Shown here piece by piece: positions 27,086 through 36,166 of a stretch of 45,965 nucleotides of DNA. The DNA is from Thermomicrobiales bacterium (GTDB lineage Bacteria; Chloroflexota; Chloroflexia; Thermomicrobiales; UBA6265). Position 1 is the stretch's first letter. Every line of letters begins with the position of its first letter. Location: the NCBI GenBank assembly GCA_020853615.1, contig JADYYO010000160.1, positions 1 to 45,965 on the forward strand, given 5' to 3'. Under the pieces are notes generated by a model, which searched no databases, was not told where the DNA came from, and saw only the letters and a program-made list of their open reading frames with translations. Position numbers and translations under genes: made by a program.

Positions 27086-28438
27086 CTAGATGCCGACCTT
27101 CCGCGCGATGGCGGTCTTCAGGAAGTCCTGAATCTCCTCGACCGGGATGCGGTCGATCACCGGCCGGAAGAAGCCCTCGACGATGAGATTCTGCGCCTCC
27201 GGCCGCGGGATGCCCCGCGCCTGCAGGTAGAAGAGGTGCTCCTCCTCCACCTGCGAGATCGTCGCGCCGTGCGTGCAGCGAACATCGTTCGCCCCGATCT
27301 CGAGATTCGGGATCGAATCCGCGCGCGCCGTCCGGCTCAGAATCAGGTTGCGGTTCTGCTGGTAGGCGTCGGTCTTTTGCGCTCCCTCCTCGACCTTGAT
27401 CAGGCCGGAGTAGACGGAGCGCGCATGCCCCTTCAGCGCCCCCTTGAACTCGAGGTCGCTCGTCGCGTAGGGCGACTCGTGGAGCTGCCACGTGTGGTGG
27501 TCGAAGAACTGGTCGCCGTCGGCGAAGTAGATCCCGAGCATCTCCGCCAGCGCGTTCTTGCCGCGCAGGTGCGAGGCGATGGACGACTTGGAGAAACGGG
27601 AGCCGAGGGTGACGTGCAGCGAGTTGAGCAGCGCGTCGTCGGCGAGGATGGCGCGCTCGGTCATGAAGTTCCAGACATTGCGGCCCCAGTCCTGCACCTG
27701 GACGTAGCGAAGCTTCGCGTCGCTCGCGACGATCAGCTCCACCACCGCCGAGGCGAACGACTGCGCCTCCAGCGACGGCGAGCGATACGCCTCGGCCACG
27801 AAGGCCTCGGCGCCCTCCTCGATGACAGCGAGCGTGTGCGAGAAGATGGTGGCCCCCGCCTCCGAGAGGAGGCCGAACGAGCGGAAGGGCGCCTCGACCT
27901 TCACGCCCTTCGGCACGTAGAGGAACGAGCCCCCCTGCCAGTAGGCCGCGTGCAGCGCCTCGAACTTCCCGAGCGTCGGCGGGACCGCCTGCGTCATGAA
28001 GTAGCGCTCGACCAGCTCCGGGTGCTCGCGCGCGGCGGTCGGCAGGTCGGTGAAGATCACGCCCTGCGCGGCGACCTCGGGGTCGAGCGTCGCGAGGATC
28101 GTCGCCGCGTCCCGCTGGACGACCACGCCGGCGTTCGGGCCGAGCGCGATCTGGTCGGCGGCGTTTTCGACGCCCGCCTCCTGCAGAGCCGCCAGCGGCT
28201 CAATGCCGGGGGCGTCGGCTCGCGTGTCGGAGCGCAGGCGATCGAGCTTGAGGCCACGGATGTCGGTCCGCCGCCACTCCTCATCGGTGCGCTGCGGCAT
28301 CGGCAGCGATTCGTAGAGCTCCCAAGCGCGCAGGCGAGCGTCGCGCGTCGCCCCGGTCTCGAGGCGGGCGCGCGAAATCGCCTCCACCCCTTCGCGGGAG
28401 AACCCTGTCGTCTCGCTGACTTCAGCGATAGTACTCAT
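27086..28438 (-). CDS. sufD: Fe-S cluster assembly protein SufD
   Basis: SufD joins SufB and SufC in the SufBC2D scaffold that builds the cluster. The 450-residue protein shows the family's right-handed beta-helix core with LYVPKGVKVEAPFRSF, and the C-terminal GANDVRCTHGATISQVEEEHLFYLQARG, where the His is conserved. The N-terminal helical part (1-100) is as in other SufD. The ATG at 28438 is the natural start. It lies between sufB and sufS. Confidence 0.93.
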   Translation of the reverse strand: MSTIAEVSETTGFSREGVEAISRARLETGATRDARLRAWELYESLPMPQRTDEEWRRTDIRGLKLDRLRSDTRADAPGIEPLAALQEAGVENAADQIALGPNAGVVVQRDAATILATLDPEVAAQGVIFTDLPTAAREHPELVERYFMTQAVPPTLGKFEALHAAYWQGGSFLYVPKGVKVEAPFRSFGLLSEAGATIFSHTLAVIEEGAEAFVAEAYRSPSLEAQSFASAVVELIVASDAKLRYVQVQDWGRNVWNFMTERAILADDALLNSLHVTLGSRFSKSSIASHLRGKNALAEMLGIYFADGDQFFDHHTWQLHESPYATSDLEFKGALKGHARSVYSGLIKVEEGAQKTDAYQQNRNLILSRTARADSIPNLEIGANDVRCTHGATISQVEEEHLFYLQARGIPRPEAQNLIVEGFFRPVIDRIPVEEIQDFLKTAIARKVGI

Positions 28439-28501
28439 GGATATGCAGTCTCCAGATACCGGAGGCGCGGGGAGCGCATTCTCCCCGCACCTGCGGCTCC
28501 A

Positions 28502-29902
28502 TTAGCCGACGGAACCTTCCATCTCGAGCTGGATCAGCCGGTTCAGCTCGACCGCGTACTCGAGCGGGAGCTCCTTGGCGATCGGCTCGATGAAGCCATT
28601 CACGATCATGCTCATGGCCTCCTCTTCGGTCAGGCCACGGCTCATCAGGTAGAAGATCTGCTCCTCGGCGACCTTCGAGACGGTCGCCTCGTGGCCAATC
28701 GAAGCCCGCTCCTCCTCCACCTCGATGTAGGGGTAGGTGTCGGTCTTGCTCGTCTCGTCGAGGAGCAGGGCGTCGCAGACGACGTTGCTGCGCACGTTCT
28801 CGGCGCCCTTGTAGACCTTCACCAGCCCTCGGTAGGAGGAGCGGCCCGTCCCCTTCGAGATCGACTTGGAGACGATCTGCGACGAGGTGTTCGGGGCGAC
28901 GTGGACGACCTTGCCGCCGGCGTCCTGGTGCTGGTCGTCGCTCGCGAAGGCGACGGAGAGGATCTCGCCACGGGCGCCCTCCTCCATCAGCCAGACGGCC
29001 GGGTACTTCATCGTCACCTTCGAGCCGAGGTTGCCGTCAACCCACTCCATGGTGGCGTTCTTGTAGGCAGCGGCCCGCTTCGTCACCAGGTTGTAGACGT
29101 TCTTCGACCAGTTCTGGATCGTCGTGTAGCGGCAGCGGCCGCCCTCCTGCACGATGATCTCGACCACCGCCGAGTGGAGGCTGCTGGTCGAATAGGTCGG
29201 CGCGGTGCACCCCTCGACGTAGTGGACGTAGGCGTCCTTGTCGACAATGATCAGCGTCCGCTCGAACTGGCCCATGTTCTCCGCGTTGATGCGGAAGTAG
29301 GCCTGCAGCGGCACCTCGACCTTCACTCCCGGCGGCACGTAGATGAACGATCCGCCCGACCAGACGGCCGAGTTGAGCGCGGCGAACTTGTTGTCGTTGT
29401 AGGGGATGATCGTCCCGAAGTACTTCTTGACCAGCTCCGGATGCTCGCGCACCGCGGAGTCCATATCGAGGAAGACCACGCCCTGCTTCTCGAGGTCCTC
29501 GCGCAGCGAGTGGTAGATGACCTCGCTCTCGTACTGCGCGCCGACGCCGGCGAGGAACTTCCGCTCCGCCTCCGGAATGCCGAGCTTCTCGAAGGTGTTC
29601 TTGATGTACTCAGGAACTTCGTCCCACGTCTTGCCCTGCTTCTCGGCGGGGCGGATGTAGTAGTAGATGTTGTCGAAGTCGATCCCGGAGAGATCCGCGC
29701 CCCAGTTCGGCATCGGCCGCTTCTCGAAGTGGTCGAGCGCCTTGAGGCGGAAATCGCGCATCCATTCGGGCTCCCCCTTCATCGCCGAGATGTCCTCGAC
29801 GATCTGCCGGTTCAGCCCGCGATCGCTCTTGAAAACGTAATCCTCTTCATCGCGGAATCCGTACTGGTACTCCCCGATGTCGATCTGCGGCTTGGCGACC
29901 AT
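28502..29902 (-). CDS. sufB: Fe-S cluster assembly scaffold SufB
   Basis: SufB is the main scaffold on which the [4Fe-4S] cluster forms. At 466 residues it is full length. The N-terminal [19 protein letters not shown] and the core [21 protein letters not shown] are typical; the C-terminal segment has the conserved Cys (NVVCDALLL) and [23 protein letters not shown]. It follows sufC after 43 bases and precedes sufD by 63 bases on the minus strand. The ATG is at 29902. Confidence 0.97.
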   Translation of the reverse strand: MVAKPQIDIGEYQYGFRDEEDYVFKSDRGLNRQIVEDISAMKGEPEWMRDFRLKALDHFEKRPMPNWGADLSGIDFDNIYYYIRPAEKQGKTWDEVPEYIKNTFEKLGIPEAERKFLAGVGAQYESEVIYHSLREDLEKQGVVFLDMDSAVREHPELVKKYFGTIIPYNDNKFAALNSAVWSGGSFIYVPPGVKVEVPLQAYFRINAENMGQFERTLIIVDKDAYVHYVEGCTAPTYSTSSLHSAVVEIIVQEGGRCRYTTIQNWSKNVYNLVTKRAAAYKNATMEWVDGNLGSKVTMKYPAVWLMEEGARGEILSVAFASDDQHQDAGGKVVHVAPNTSSQIVSKSISKGTGRSSYRGLVKVYKGAENVRSNVVCDALLLDETSKTDTYPYIEVEEERASIGHEATVSKVAEEQIFYLMSRGLTEEEAMSMIVNGFIEPIAKELPLEYAVELNRLIQLEMEGSVG

Positions 29903-29945
29903 GCTCAGTCTCCTTGTCCAACCGGTGGTCCGGCTGGCCGTCGTG

Positions 29946-30767
29946 TTAGCTCGCGCTACTCTCGGCGAAGCGGGCGCGGAGCCCCTCGTAGCCCTTCGCT
30001 TCCAGCTCGTGCGCCAGCTCGGGGCCGCCGCTCTCCACGATCCGCCCCTCCATCATGATGTGGACGAAGTCGGGCTTGATGAAGTTGAGCAGCCGCTGGT
30101 AGTGGGTGATTAGCAGCATGCCGACGTCGGGGCCGGAGAGGTTGTTGACGCCCTCCGAGACGACCTTCAACGCGTCGATGTCGAGGCCGGAGTCAGTCTC
30201 GTCGAGGACCGCCATCTTCGGCTCGAGCAGCGCCATCTGCAGGATCTCGGCGCGCTTCTTCTCGCCGCCAGAGAAGCCCTCGTTCAGGTAGCGCGTGGCG
30301 AAGGCGTCGTCCATCTTGAGGAGCGCCATCTTCTCGCGCATCAGCCGGCGGAACTCGCGCGGCGTCATCTTCTGCGCCTCTCCGCCGTTGGCGGCTTCCT
30401 CGGCACGCGCGTTGCGGACGTTCGTGACCGCCATGCGCAGGAAGTTCGCCATCGAGACGCCCGGAATCACGGTCGGGTACTGGAAGGCCAGGAAGAGGCC
30501 CTTGCGCGCCCGCTCGTCCGGCGTCCACTCGAGGATATCCTCGCCCCGGAAGCGGATGCTCCCTTCGGTCACCTCGTAGCGGGGGTCACCGGCGATCACG
30601 TAGGCCAGCGTGCTCTTGCCGGAGCCGTTCGGCCCCATCAGCGCGTGGATCTCCCCCTCGTTGACGACCAGATTGACGCCCTTGAGAATCTCGTTCCCAT
30701 CGATCTCGGCGTGGAGATTCTCGATCTCGAACATCGGCGTATCGACGGCTCCGTTGCTCCCGCTCAT
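29946..30767 (-). CDS. sufC: SufC ATPase
   Basis: SufC is the ABC-type ATPase that powers the SufBC2D scaffold; it is soluble and does not transport. The 273 residues contain Walker [10 protein letters not shown] (45-53), the Q-loop FQYPTVIPG, the SufC-type signature [20 protein letters not shown], Walker [10 protein letters not shown] and the His in [10 protein letters not shown]. About 11 extra residues precede the usual start, and an internal Met at residue 12 is possible. AGAGAGGAA stands just before the ATG. It is the first suf gene after the Fur-family regulator. Confidence 0.95.
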   Translation of the reverse strand: MSGSNGAVDTPMFEIENLHAEIDGNEILKGVNLVVNEGEIHALMGPNGSGKSTLAYVIAGDPRYEVTEGSIRFRGEDILEWTPDERARKGLFLAFQYPTVIPGVSMANFLRMAVTNVRNARAEEAANGGEAQKMTPREFRRLMREKMALLKMDDAFATRYLNEGFSGGEKKRAEILQMALLEPKMAVLDETDSGLDIDALKVVSEGVNNLSGPDVGMLLITHYQRLLNFIKPDFVHIMMEGRIVESGGPELAHELEAKGYEGLRARFAESSAS

Positions 30768-30834
30768 CGTTCCTCTCTGTCCTCCCTCGTCCGGGCGCCC
30801 GTCGCGCCCGCCAAATTGCCTCTCGGCAGTCGTG

Positions 30835-31266
30835 TTATGCCTGGCCCGCCCCGCCGCAACCGGCGGGATGCTGCCCGGCGCTCTGGCACGCTGGACAGAC
30901 GCCAGCGAAGACCGTGTGATGACTCGTGATGGCGAACCCGCTCTGCTCCGACGCCACGTGGCGGGCGATCAGGGCGACCGGGACGTCGACATCGAGGAGT
31001 ACTCCGCAGAGCTGGCAGTGGACGTGATCGTGCCGGTCGACACGCGCGTCGTAGCGGCTCGCCTGATCCGCGAAGGTCAGCTCCTGAATCAGCCCATGTT
31101 CGGCGAGGAGATGCAGCGTCCGGTAGACCGTCCCATAGCCGATGCGCGGATCGGTGCGGCGGACGCGCTCGAAGATCTCGCCGGCCGTCAGGTGTCGCTC
31201 GGCGCGGCGAACCTCTTCCAGCACCGCCGCGCGTTGGGCCGTGTTCCGAAACCGTGGTCCTGTCAT
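30835..31266 (-). CDS. Fur-family metalloregulator
   Basis: The 143-residue protein has the winged-helix DNA-binding domain (about 1-75, with GYGTVYRTLHLLAEHGLI) and a C-terminal metal domain with the regulatory His/Asp cluster HDHVHC and two CxxC zinc pairs (84/87 and 124/127). It is the first gene of the suf cluster and is probably its iron- or peroxide-sensing repressor; which Fur-type it is (Fur, PerR or Zur) cannot be told. The ATG at 31266 is preferred to 31296, since GGAGAG lies just upstream and the longer start would lie inside the operator. A Fur-box-like palindrome lies 15 bases before it. Confidence 0.93.
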   Translation of the reverse strand: MTGPRFRNTAQRAAVLEEVRRAERHLTAGEIFERVRRTDPRIGYGTVYRTLHLLAEHGLIQELTFADQASRYDARVDRHDHVHCQLCGVLLDVDVPVALIARHVASEQSGFAITSHHTVFAGVCPACQSAGQHPAGCGGAGQA

Positions 31267-31280
31267 CTCTCCACCGAAGT

Positions 31281-31295
31281 TGAGAATGAGTCTCA
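31281..31295. promoter_or_regulatory. Fur-box-like operator
   Basis: TGAGAATGAGTCTCA is a 7-1-7 inverted repeat with only one mismatched pair, very close to the classic TGAGAATnATTCTCA Fur box. It lies 15-29 bases before the ATG of the Fur-family gene and just downstream of that gene's likely transcription start. It could repress the regulator and the suf operon together. Confidence 0.65.
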
Positions 31296-31307
31296 CTAGG
31301 CCGATCT

Positions 31308-31316
31308 ATGATACCA
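31308..31316 (-). promoter_or_regulatory. Extended -10 promoter of the fur/suf operon
   Basis: On the minus strand TGGTATCAT is an extended -10 element (TG plus one base, then TATCAT, five of six consensus). The -35 at the right distance is weak, as is usual for extended -10 promoters. Start near 31301, with the Fur box covering about +6 to +20. Confidence 0.5.
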
Positions 31317-31461
31317 CGCCGGTGGTGAGTCGATCACGCCGGTGGCATGGCGCCCGATCGGCTCCCATTTCCCTCATGAGCCGATTGAGGCGAGAATGCG
31401 GCAAGATCGATCATGGCCCGCAGCCTCGAGCGGGCGCCATATGAGCGAGGGGGGTGACACG

Positions 31462-32448
31462 ATGGCGACGTCATGGACAGTAGCAGTCACGCGGCAAATT
31501 CCGGAGGCGGGGCTCGCGCCGCTGCGCGAGGTGGCAGAGGTCCGCGTCTGGGAGGAAGAGCTGCCGCCCGACACCGAGGCGCTCTACGCCATCCTCGACG
31601 GCTGTGACGGCGCAATCACGCTCCTCACCGACCGCATCGACGGCGCGCTCCTCGACGCGCACCCGTCGCTGCGCGTCGTCTCGAACTTCGCCGTCGGCTA
31701 CGACAACATCGATGTCCCCGCGGCAACCGAGCGCGGCGTCCTCGTCTGCAACACGCCCGGTGTTCTGACCGACGCCACCGCCGACCACACCTGGGCGCTG
31801 ATGCTCTCCGCGGCTCGGCGCATCCCCGAGTCGATCGAGTACGTCCGCGAGGGGCGCTGGAAGACCTGGGGGCCACTCCTCCTCCTCGGCCAGGCCGTCT
31901 CCGGCGCCACCCTCGGCGTCGCCGGCCTGGGGCGAATCGGCAAGGAGGTCGCGCGGCGCGCCGCCGGCTTCGATATGCGCGTCCTCGCCTACGACACCGT
32001 GCAGGACGACGAGTTCGCCGCCGAGCACAATGTCACCTACGTCCCGCTCGACCAACTGCTGGCCGAGTCCGACTACGTCACCCTCCACGTCGCGCTGACG
32101 GACGAGACGCGGCACATGATCGGCCGCGAGCAGCTCGCGCGGATGAAGCCGACGGCTATTCTCATCAACGCCTCGCGCGGGCCGGTCGTCGACACCGACG
32201 CCCTCGTCGAGGCGCTGCAGAACGGGACGATCCTCGCCGCCGCGCTCGACGTCACCGACCCCGAGCCGCTGCCGGCCGACCACCCCCTCGTCACCATGGA
32301 CAACTGCATCGTCGTGCCGCACACGGCGTCCGCCACCGTGCAGACGCGCGACCAGATGGCCAAGCTGTCTGCCGACAACCTGATCGCCGGCCTGAAGGGG
32401 GAGCGCCCGCCCGCCTCGGTCAACGCGGACGCGGTCCTCGGCAACTGA
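31462..32448 (+). CDS. D-2-hydroxyacid dehydrogenase (glyoxylate/hydroxypyruvate reductase type)
   Basis: The 328-residue protein is an NAD(P)H-dependent enzyme that interconverts 2-keto and D-2-hydroxy acids, most like D-glycerate dehydrogenase/glyoxylate reductase. Seen are SNFAVGYDNIDVPAA, the dinucleotide motif GVAGLGRIGKEVARRA, and the catalytic residues: Arg in NASRGPVVD, Glu in DVTDPEPLP and His in VPHTASAT. The ATG at 31462 is chosen because of GAGGGGGG just upstream; ATG at 31441 is a second option. It is monocistronic and ends at a strong hairpin. Confidence 0.9.
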   Translation: MATSWTVAVTRQIPEAGLAPLREVAEVRVWEEELPPDTEALYAILDGCDGAITLLTDRIDGALLDAHPSLRVVSNFAVGYDNIDVPAATERGVLVCNTPGVLTDATADHTWALMLSAARRIPESIEYVREGRWKTWGPLLLLGQAVSGATLGVAGLGRIGKEVARRAAGFDMRVLAYDTVQDDEFAAEHNVTYVPLDQLLAESDYVTLHVALTDETRHMIGREQLARMKPTAILINASRGPVVDTDALVEALQNGTILAAALDVTDPEPLPADHPLVTMDNCIVVPHTASATVQTRDQMAKLSADNLIAGLKGERPPASVNADAVLGN

Positions 32449-32467
32449 TCGTGGAGTCTGTTCAAGA

Positions 32468-32495
32468 GGGACCGCCCCAGGATCGGGGCGGTCCC
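32468..32495. terminator. Perfect 11-bp hairpin between convergent genes
   Basis: GGGACCGCCCC at 32468-32478 pairs perfectly with GGGGCGGTCCC at 32485-32495 across a six-base loop. It ends 20 bases after the dehydrogenase stop and two bases before the convergent gene's stop, so it can serve both directions. There is no T tract. Confidence 0.65.
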
Positions 32496-32497
32496 TA

Positions 32498-32992
32498 TCA
32501 CGCACCTCGTTGAGCCACGGCTCCCCGCTGCCACCACATCAGCACTGCTACAAGTAGCGAAAGAATGCTCCCCACGGTACCTGCAGCGGCCACTACTGGC
32601 AAACCACCGGCAATGATCATCTGGACATCGGGCGGCGTGGGATCAGCCAGGAGGGATTGCCAGTACCGGCGAGCGATGAGCGCGGCGCCCCCGCTGCAGG
32701 CCCCGGCCAGCAGGGCCATAGCGGACGACCAGCCAAGCCAGTCGCCGTCGGTTACATTCCCGCTTCGCAGGCCATCGAGAATGGCCACGAGCATGAGGAG
32801 GGCGATGCCGCCCAGCGTAGCGGCTTCGCCGGCCCAACTCAGGAAGTGGTCGTACCCCGTGCCATGCGGCATCTCCCACCGTGTGTGGTAATCGAGCGTG
32901 CCGTACAGAACGGCCATCGTCGCGGTCATCGCCGCGAGAGCCAGCGCCTGGGCGACGCGAGTGATCCAGGGTGAATTCGCCGATCGCGACAT
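32498..32992 (-). CDS. Four-helix membrane protein of unknown function
   Basis: The 164-residue protein has four probable membrane helices (about residues 12-30, 55-75, 90-107 and 126-155). A short loop between the first two has TLDYHTRWEMPHGTGYDHF, with several His residues, perhaps at an outer-face site. The ATG at 32992 is the likely start. No family is recognised. It is divergent from the rubredoxin-fusion gene across 155 bases. Confidence 0.65.
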   Translation of the reverse strand: MSRSANSPWITRVAQALALAAMTATMAVLYGTLDYHTRWEMPHGTGYDHFLSWAGEAATLGGIALLMLVAILDGLRSGNVTDGDWLGWSSAMALLAGACSGGAALIARRYWQSLLADPTPPDVQMIIAGGLPVVAAAGTVGSILSLLVAVLMWWQRGAVAQRGA

Positions 32993-33147
32993 GGTGGCGC
33001 CCCGCCGCGCGTTCTCCCGGCCGCTGCATTTGACTGAGCCAAGCGACCAGAAAGGGGCACGAGTATACTCACGTCGAGCCGCTAGCCCACGCATCGACTA
33101 GCTCGCTCGCAAGCCTTCGGCCTTTCACCTAGAGGAAGTGGCGCACC

Positions 33148-35241
33148 ATGTTCCGATGTAAAGAGTGCGGTTGGGTTCATGAGGGCGATGCCCCGCCCGC
33201 GATCTGCCCCTCCTGCGGCTCGCTCGCCGATCGCTTCCGGCCGATGGACGCGGCGGAGGTCGACGCCCTCACCGGCGACATGGCGTCGTACGGCATCGTT
33301 GGGCAGGGCTACGAGGACATCGAGGTCGATTACACGCGCCGCATCCGGCTCCTCGCCTTCGTCGACGCGTCGTTCTACTCCAACTTCATCACGCGCACCG
33401 GGCCGCGGCTGCCGATCTACACCGGCGACCCGCAATGGTTCCAGGACAACATCCCCTGTATGACGGCCTGCCCGTCGCATACCGACATCTCGCGCTACAT
33501 CGCCCTCATCGCCGACGGCCGCTACGCCGACTCCTTCGAGCTGAACCGGGAGCACAACGTCTTCCCCGGCTGCCTCGGCCGCATGTGCGCCCGCCCCTGC
33601 GAGGACGCCTGCCGGCGCAAGGAGATCGACGCGCCGATCGGCATTTGTTACCTGAAGCGGGTCGCCTCCGACTATCGCGGTGAGACGCGGCGCGAGGTCC
33701 CTCCCCCGTGGAACGGGAAGACCGCGGCGATCGTCGGCGCGGGCGCGAACGGCCTCACCGCCGCCCGCCAACTCGCCCGCGCCGGTTTCAAGGTGACAAT
33801 TTTCGAGCGCTATCCGGTCCCCGGCGGCGTGATGTGGGCCGGCGTGCCCGAGTGGCGCCTGCCGCGCGACGTGATCATGGACGAGGCGAGCCTGATCACC
33901 GATCTCGGCATCGAGGTCCGCTACAACACCGAGGTCGGCAAGGACATCACCCTCGCCGAACTTTCCCAGACCTACGACGCGGTCGTCATCTCGGCTGGGT
34001 GTCAATCGCCGCAGGAGCTCGGCGTGCCCGGCGAGCACCTCGAGGGGGTCGTCTCCGGCATCGGCTTCCTCGAGGACGTCAACCTGGGCCTGAAGGATGT
34101 CTGGGTCGGCAAGAAGGTCGTCACCGTCGGCGGCGGCTTCACCTCGATGGACTGCGTGCGCACCGTCCTGCGCATGGGCGCCGAAGAGTCGATCATGACC
34201 TACCGGCGCTCGATTCAGGAGATCCCGGTCGAGGTGCTGGAGCTGGAAGATGCCGAGCTGGAAGGGGTCGAGATCATGTACATGGTCTCCCCGACCCGCG
34301 TCATCGACGACGGCAACGGCCGCGTCGCCGGTATCGAACTGGTCCGCAACGAGCTCGGCGCCCCGGACGCCAAGGGCCGCCGCCGGCCGGAGCCGGTCCC
34401 CGGCTCTGAGTTCATCATCCCCTGCGATATGGTCCTGGTGGCAATTGGCCAGAAGCAGGACAACAGCCTCCTCAACGGCGTCGAGCTGCAGACCGACCGC
34501 CGCGGCGTGCCGCTGCTCGACGAGAACCTGAAGACCGAGCTTCCCAATGTCTGGGCGGCCGGCGACTACGTCATCAATCCGACGAACTTCATCACGTCGA
34601 TCGGCGAGGGGAAGCGCGTCTCGGAGTTCATCATCGAGGAGATCCTCGGCCGCGAGCCGATTGCCAAGGAGATGGAGCTGACGCGGGTGCCGACCGAGTT
34701 CATCTCGACGCCGAACCCGCTCCTCTCGGAGGGGATCGCGGAGTGGACCCTCTCCACCACGAGCCGCCGCCTCGTCTGGGGCGACAACTACACCAGCGTC
34801 GGCCGCCAGATGATGCCGCTCATGCCACTGCCGGATCGCGGTCTCGGCATCGGCGACACCACGATCGAAGCCGAGCTCGGCTACACGAAGTCGATCGGCT
34901 TCGAGGAGGCGAAGCGATGCCTCCAGTGCCAGCTCAACATCTTCATCGACGGCAACCGCTGCATCCTCTGCGCGAACTGTGTCGATGTCTGCCCGGTCAA
35001 GTGCATCGAGATGGTCTCGCTCGACCGTATCGAGTCGATCGACGGCGACGTGGAGATGGCCGAGCTGGCGCGTATCGAGATGGGGCCCCGCTCGGCGGCA
35101 ATGCTGATCGACGAGCGCCCGTGCATCCGCTGCGCCCTCTGCGTCGACTGGTGCCCGACGGAGTGCCTCACCATGGATCACTTCCGTCTGACGCCCGCGC
35201 CGCGGCGGGAGAGCGTCGACCTGGCGATTGTCGCCGACTGA
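33148..35241 (+). CDS. Rubredoxin/GltD-like FAD oxidoreductase/ferredoxin fusion
   Basis: This 697-residue protein joins three electron-transfer modules. Residues 1-28 are a rubredoxin-like iron site (Cys4, 7, 20, 23). Residues about 85-560 match the glutamate synthase small subunit: cysteines at 104, 108, 142, 147, 151 and 155 for N-terminal Fe-S clusters, the FAD motif IVGAGANGLTAA near 195-206, the NAD(P) motif VVTVGGGFTSMD, and the closing NVWAAGDY. The C-terminus holds two [4Fe-4S] ferredoxin motifs (around 605-620 and 659-673). Related proteins pass electrons from NAD(P)H to partner enzymes, for example in glutamate synthase, NfnB or dihydropyrimidine dehydrogenase. No gltA partner is nearby, so the acceptor is unknown. 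AGAGGAAG precedes the ATG. Confidence 0.88.
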   Translation: MFRCKECGWVHEGDAPPAICPSCGSLADRFRPMDAAEVDALTGDMASYGIVGQGYEDIEVDYTRRIRLLAFVDASFYSNFITRTGPRLPIYTGDPQWFQDNIPCMTACPSHTDISRYIALIADGRYADSFELNREHNVFPGCLGRMCARPCEDACRRKEIDAPIGICYLKRVASDYRGETRREVPPPWNGKTAAIVGAGANGLTAARQLARAGFKVTIFERYPVPGGVMWAGVPEWRLPRDVIMDEASLITDLGIEVRYNTEVGKDITLAELSQTYDAVVISAGCQSPQELGVPGEHLEGVVSGIGFLEDVNLGLKDVWVGKKVVTVGGGFTSMDCVRTVLRMGAEESIMTYRRSIQEIPVEVLELEDAELEGVEIMYMVSPTRVIDDGNGRVAGIELVRNELGAPDAKGRRRPEPVPGSEFIIPCDMVLVAIGQKQDNSLLNGVELQTDRRGVPLLDENLKTELPNVWAAGDYVINPTNFITSIGEGKRVSEFIIEEILGREPIAKEMELTRVPTEFISTPNPLLSEGIAEWTLSTTSRRLVWGDNYTSVGRQMMPLMPLPDRGLGIGDTTIEAELGYTKSIGFEEAKRCLQCQLNIFIDGNRCILCANCVDVCPVKCIEMVSLDRIESIDGDVEMAELARIEMGPRSAAMLIDERPCIRCALCVDWCPTECLTMDHFRLTPAPRRESVDLAIVAD

Positions 35242-35317
35242 CGCGGATTCCAGGAACGTTCGATGGCCACGGACCGCGAACCTTCGCGGCCCGTGGCGCC
35301 ATTTCAGGAGCGCCCGC

Positions 35318-35638
35318 GTGGCAGCGTTCGAATACGGAGACGTCGCGCGCGAGCTGGCGCGGAGCGACGAGCGCTACCTGCAGTTCATCAACGCCGGAAC
35401 GCTCAGCCTCGGCCTCTACCACCTGGCGGCGGGTTCGGCCGACCCGCAAAACCCGCACCAGGAGGATGAGGTCTACTACGTTGTCAGTGGCCGCGCACAC
35501 ATCGTCGTTGCTGGGGAGCGCCGGCCAGTCGAGCCGGGCTCGATCGTTTTCGTCGCCCGGCAGGTCGAACACCGCTTCGTCGATATCGAGGAGGATCTGT
35601 CGATCCTCGTCTTCTTCGCGCCCGAGCACCGCGGCTGA
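35318..35638 (+). CDS. Small cupin-domain protein
   Basis: The 106-residue protein is a single cupin barrel: the first motif is HQEDEVYYVVSGRAHIVV (with a His and two Glu metal ligands) and the second is EPGSIVFVARQVEHRF (with the last His). Such proteins bind a metal and act as enzymes or sensors; no activity can be named. The GTG at 35318 is chosen because AGGAG lies seven bases upstream; a longer frame starting at 35228 overlaps the previous gene's end. It is 76 bases after the oxidoreductase gene, so could share its transcript. Confidence 0.8.
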   Translation: MAAFEYGDVARELARSDERYLQFINAGTLSLGLYHLAAGSADPQNPHQEDEVYYVVSGRAHIVVAGERRPVEPGSIVFVARQVEHRFVDIEEDLSILVFFAPEHRG

Positions 35639-35687
35639 ACGGGCGGGAACCGGGCGTCGCGACGCGACGTTTCGATAGAGAAGTCGC

Positions 35688-35715
35688 TTGACAGGGTGCC
35701 GCGCCCTCGTACACT
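35688..35715 (+). promoter_or_regulatory. Promoter of the erpA-like gene
   Basis: A perfect TTGACA at 35688-35693 stands 16 bases before TACACT at 35710-35715. The start would be near 35722, 59 bases before the ATG. Confidence 0.65.
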
Positions 35716-35780
35716 TGATTCAGGATGAAGAACTGCGCCCGGCGCGGCGGTCGCCGACTCCGGGTCTGGAGGAACCTCGC

Positions 35781-36146
35781 ATGATCAGCATTACGCCGGA
35801 AGCCGTTACGCAGTTGAAGGGTTTTCTCTCCGAGCAGGGGACGCCCGAGGCCGCGCTGCGCGTCTTCGTCGCGCCGGGGGGGTGCTCCGGTCTACAGTAC
35901 GGCATGACCGTCGAAGAAAGCGCCGAGGATGGCGACGAAGTTATCGAGACCGACGGCGTTCGCCTGCTGGTCGACAACTTCAGCGCGATGTACCTCGAGG
36001 GTGCGCAGGTCGATTATGTGAACTCGCTGATGGGCGGCGGTTTCACGGTCCACAACCCGAACGCTGTTTCGGGCTGCTCCTGCGGGCACTCGTTCAACGC
36101 CGGCGGCAACGCGGAGACCGCGCAGGGGTGCGGCTGCGGCGACTAA
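35781..36146 (+). CDS. erpA: A-type iron-sulfur carrier (ErpA/IscA family)
   Basis: A-type carriers take a cluster from the assembly machinery to target proteins. The 121 residues have the three conserved cysteines Cys35 (GGCSG), Cys99 and Cys101 (GCSCG), plus an extra C-terminal pair (QGCGCGD). The Gly/Asn-rich tail is unusual but common in some phyla. ATG at 35781 has GGAGGA upstream. It is a single-gene unit with a strong promoter and terminator; it probably serves the suf system found 4.5 kb upstream, though it could be any A-type carrier. Confidence 0.9.
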   Translation: MISITPEAVTQLKGFLSEQGTPEAALRVFVAPGGCSGLQYGMTVEESAEDGDEVIETDGVRLLVDNFSAMYLEGAQVDYVNSLMGGGFTVHNPNAVSGCSCGHSFNAGGNAETAQGCGCGD

Positions 36147-36166
36147 CCCGCGCATTCGATCACGTC

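Noticed and set aside
27236-30058. A 940-codon open frame on the plus strand
   Set aside because: It is the antisense shadow of sufD and sufB. The minus-strand genes have full family signatures; the plus-strand product has none.
33061-33070. Perfect palindrome GAGTATACTC between two divergent genes as a two-way promoter
   Set aside because: TATACT is a good -10 in both directions, but no -35 element at 15-19 bases is present on either side, so I do not call it.
33082-35181. A 699-codon open frame on the minus strand
   Set aside because: It is the shadow of the rubredoxin/GltD fusion, whose cysteine and nucleotide-binding motifs are clear.
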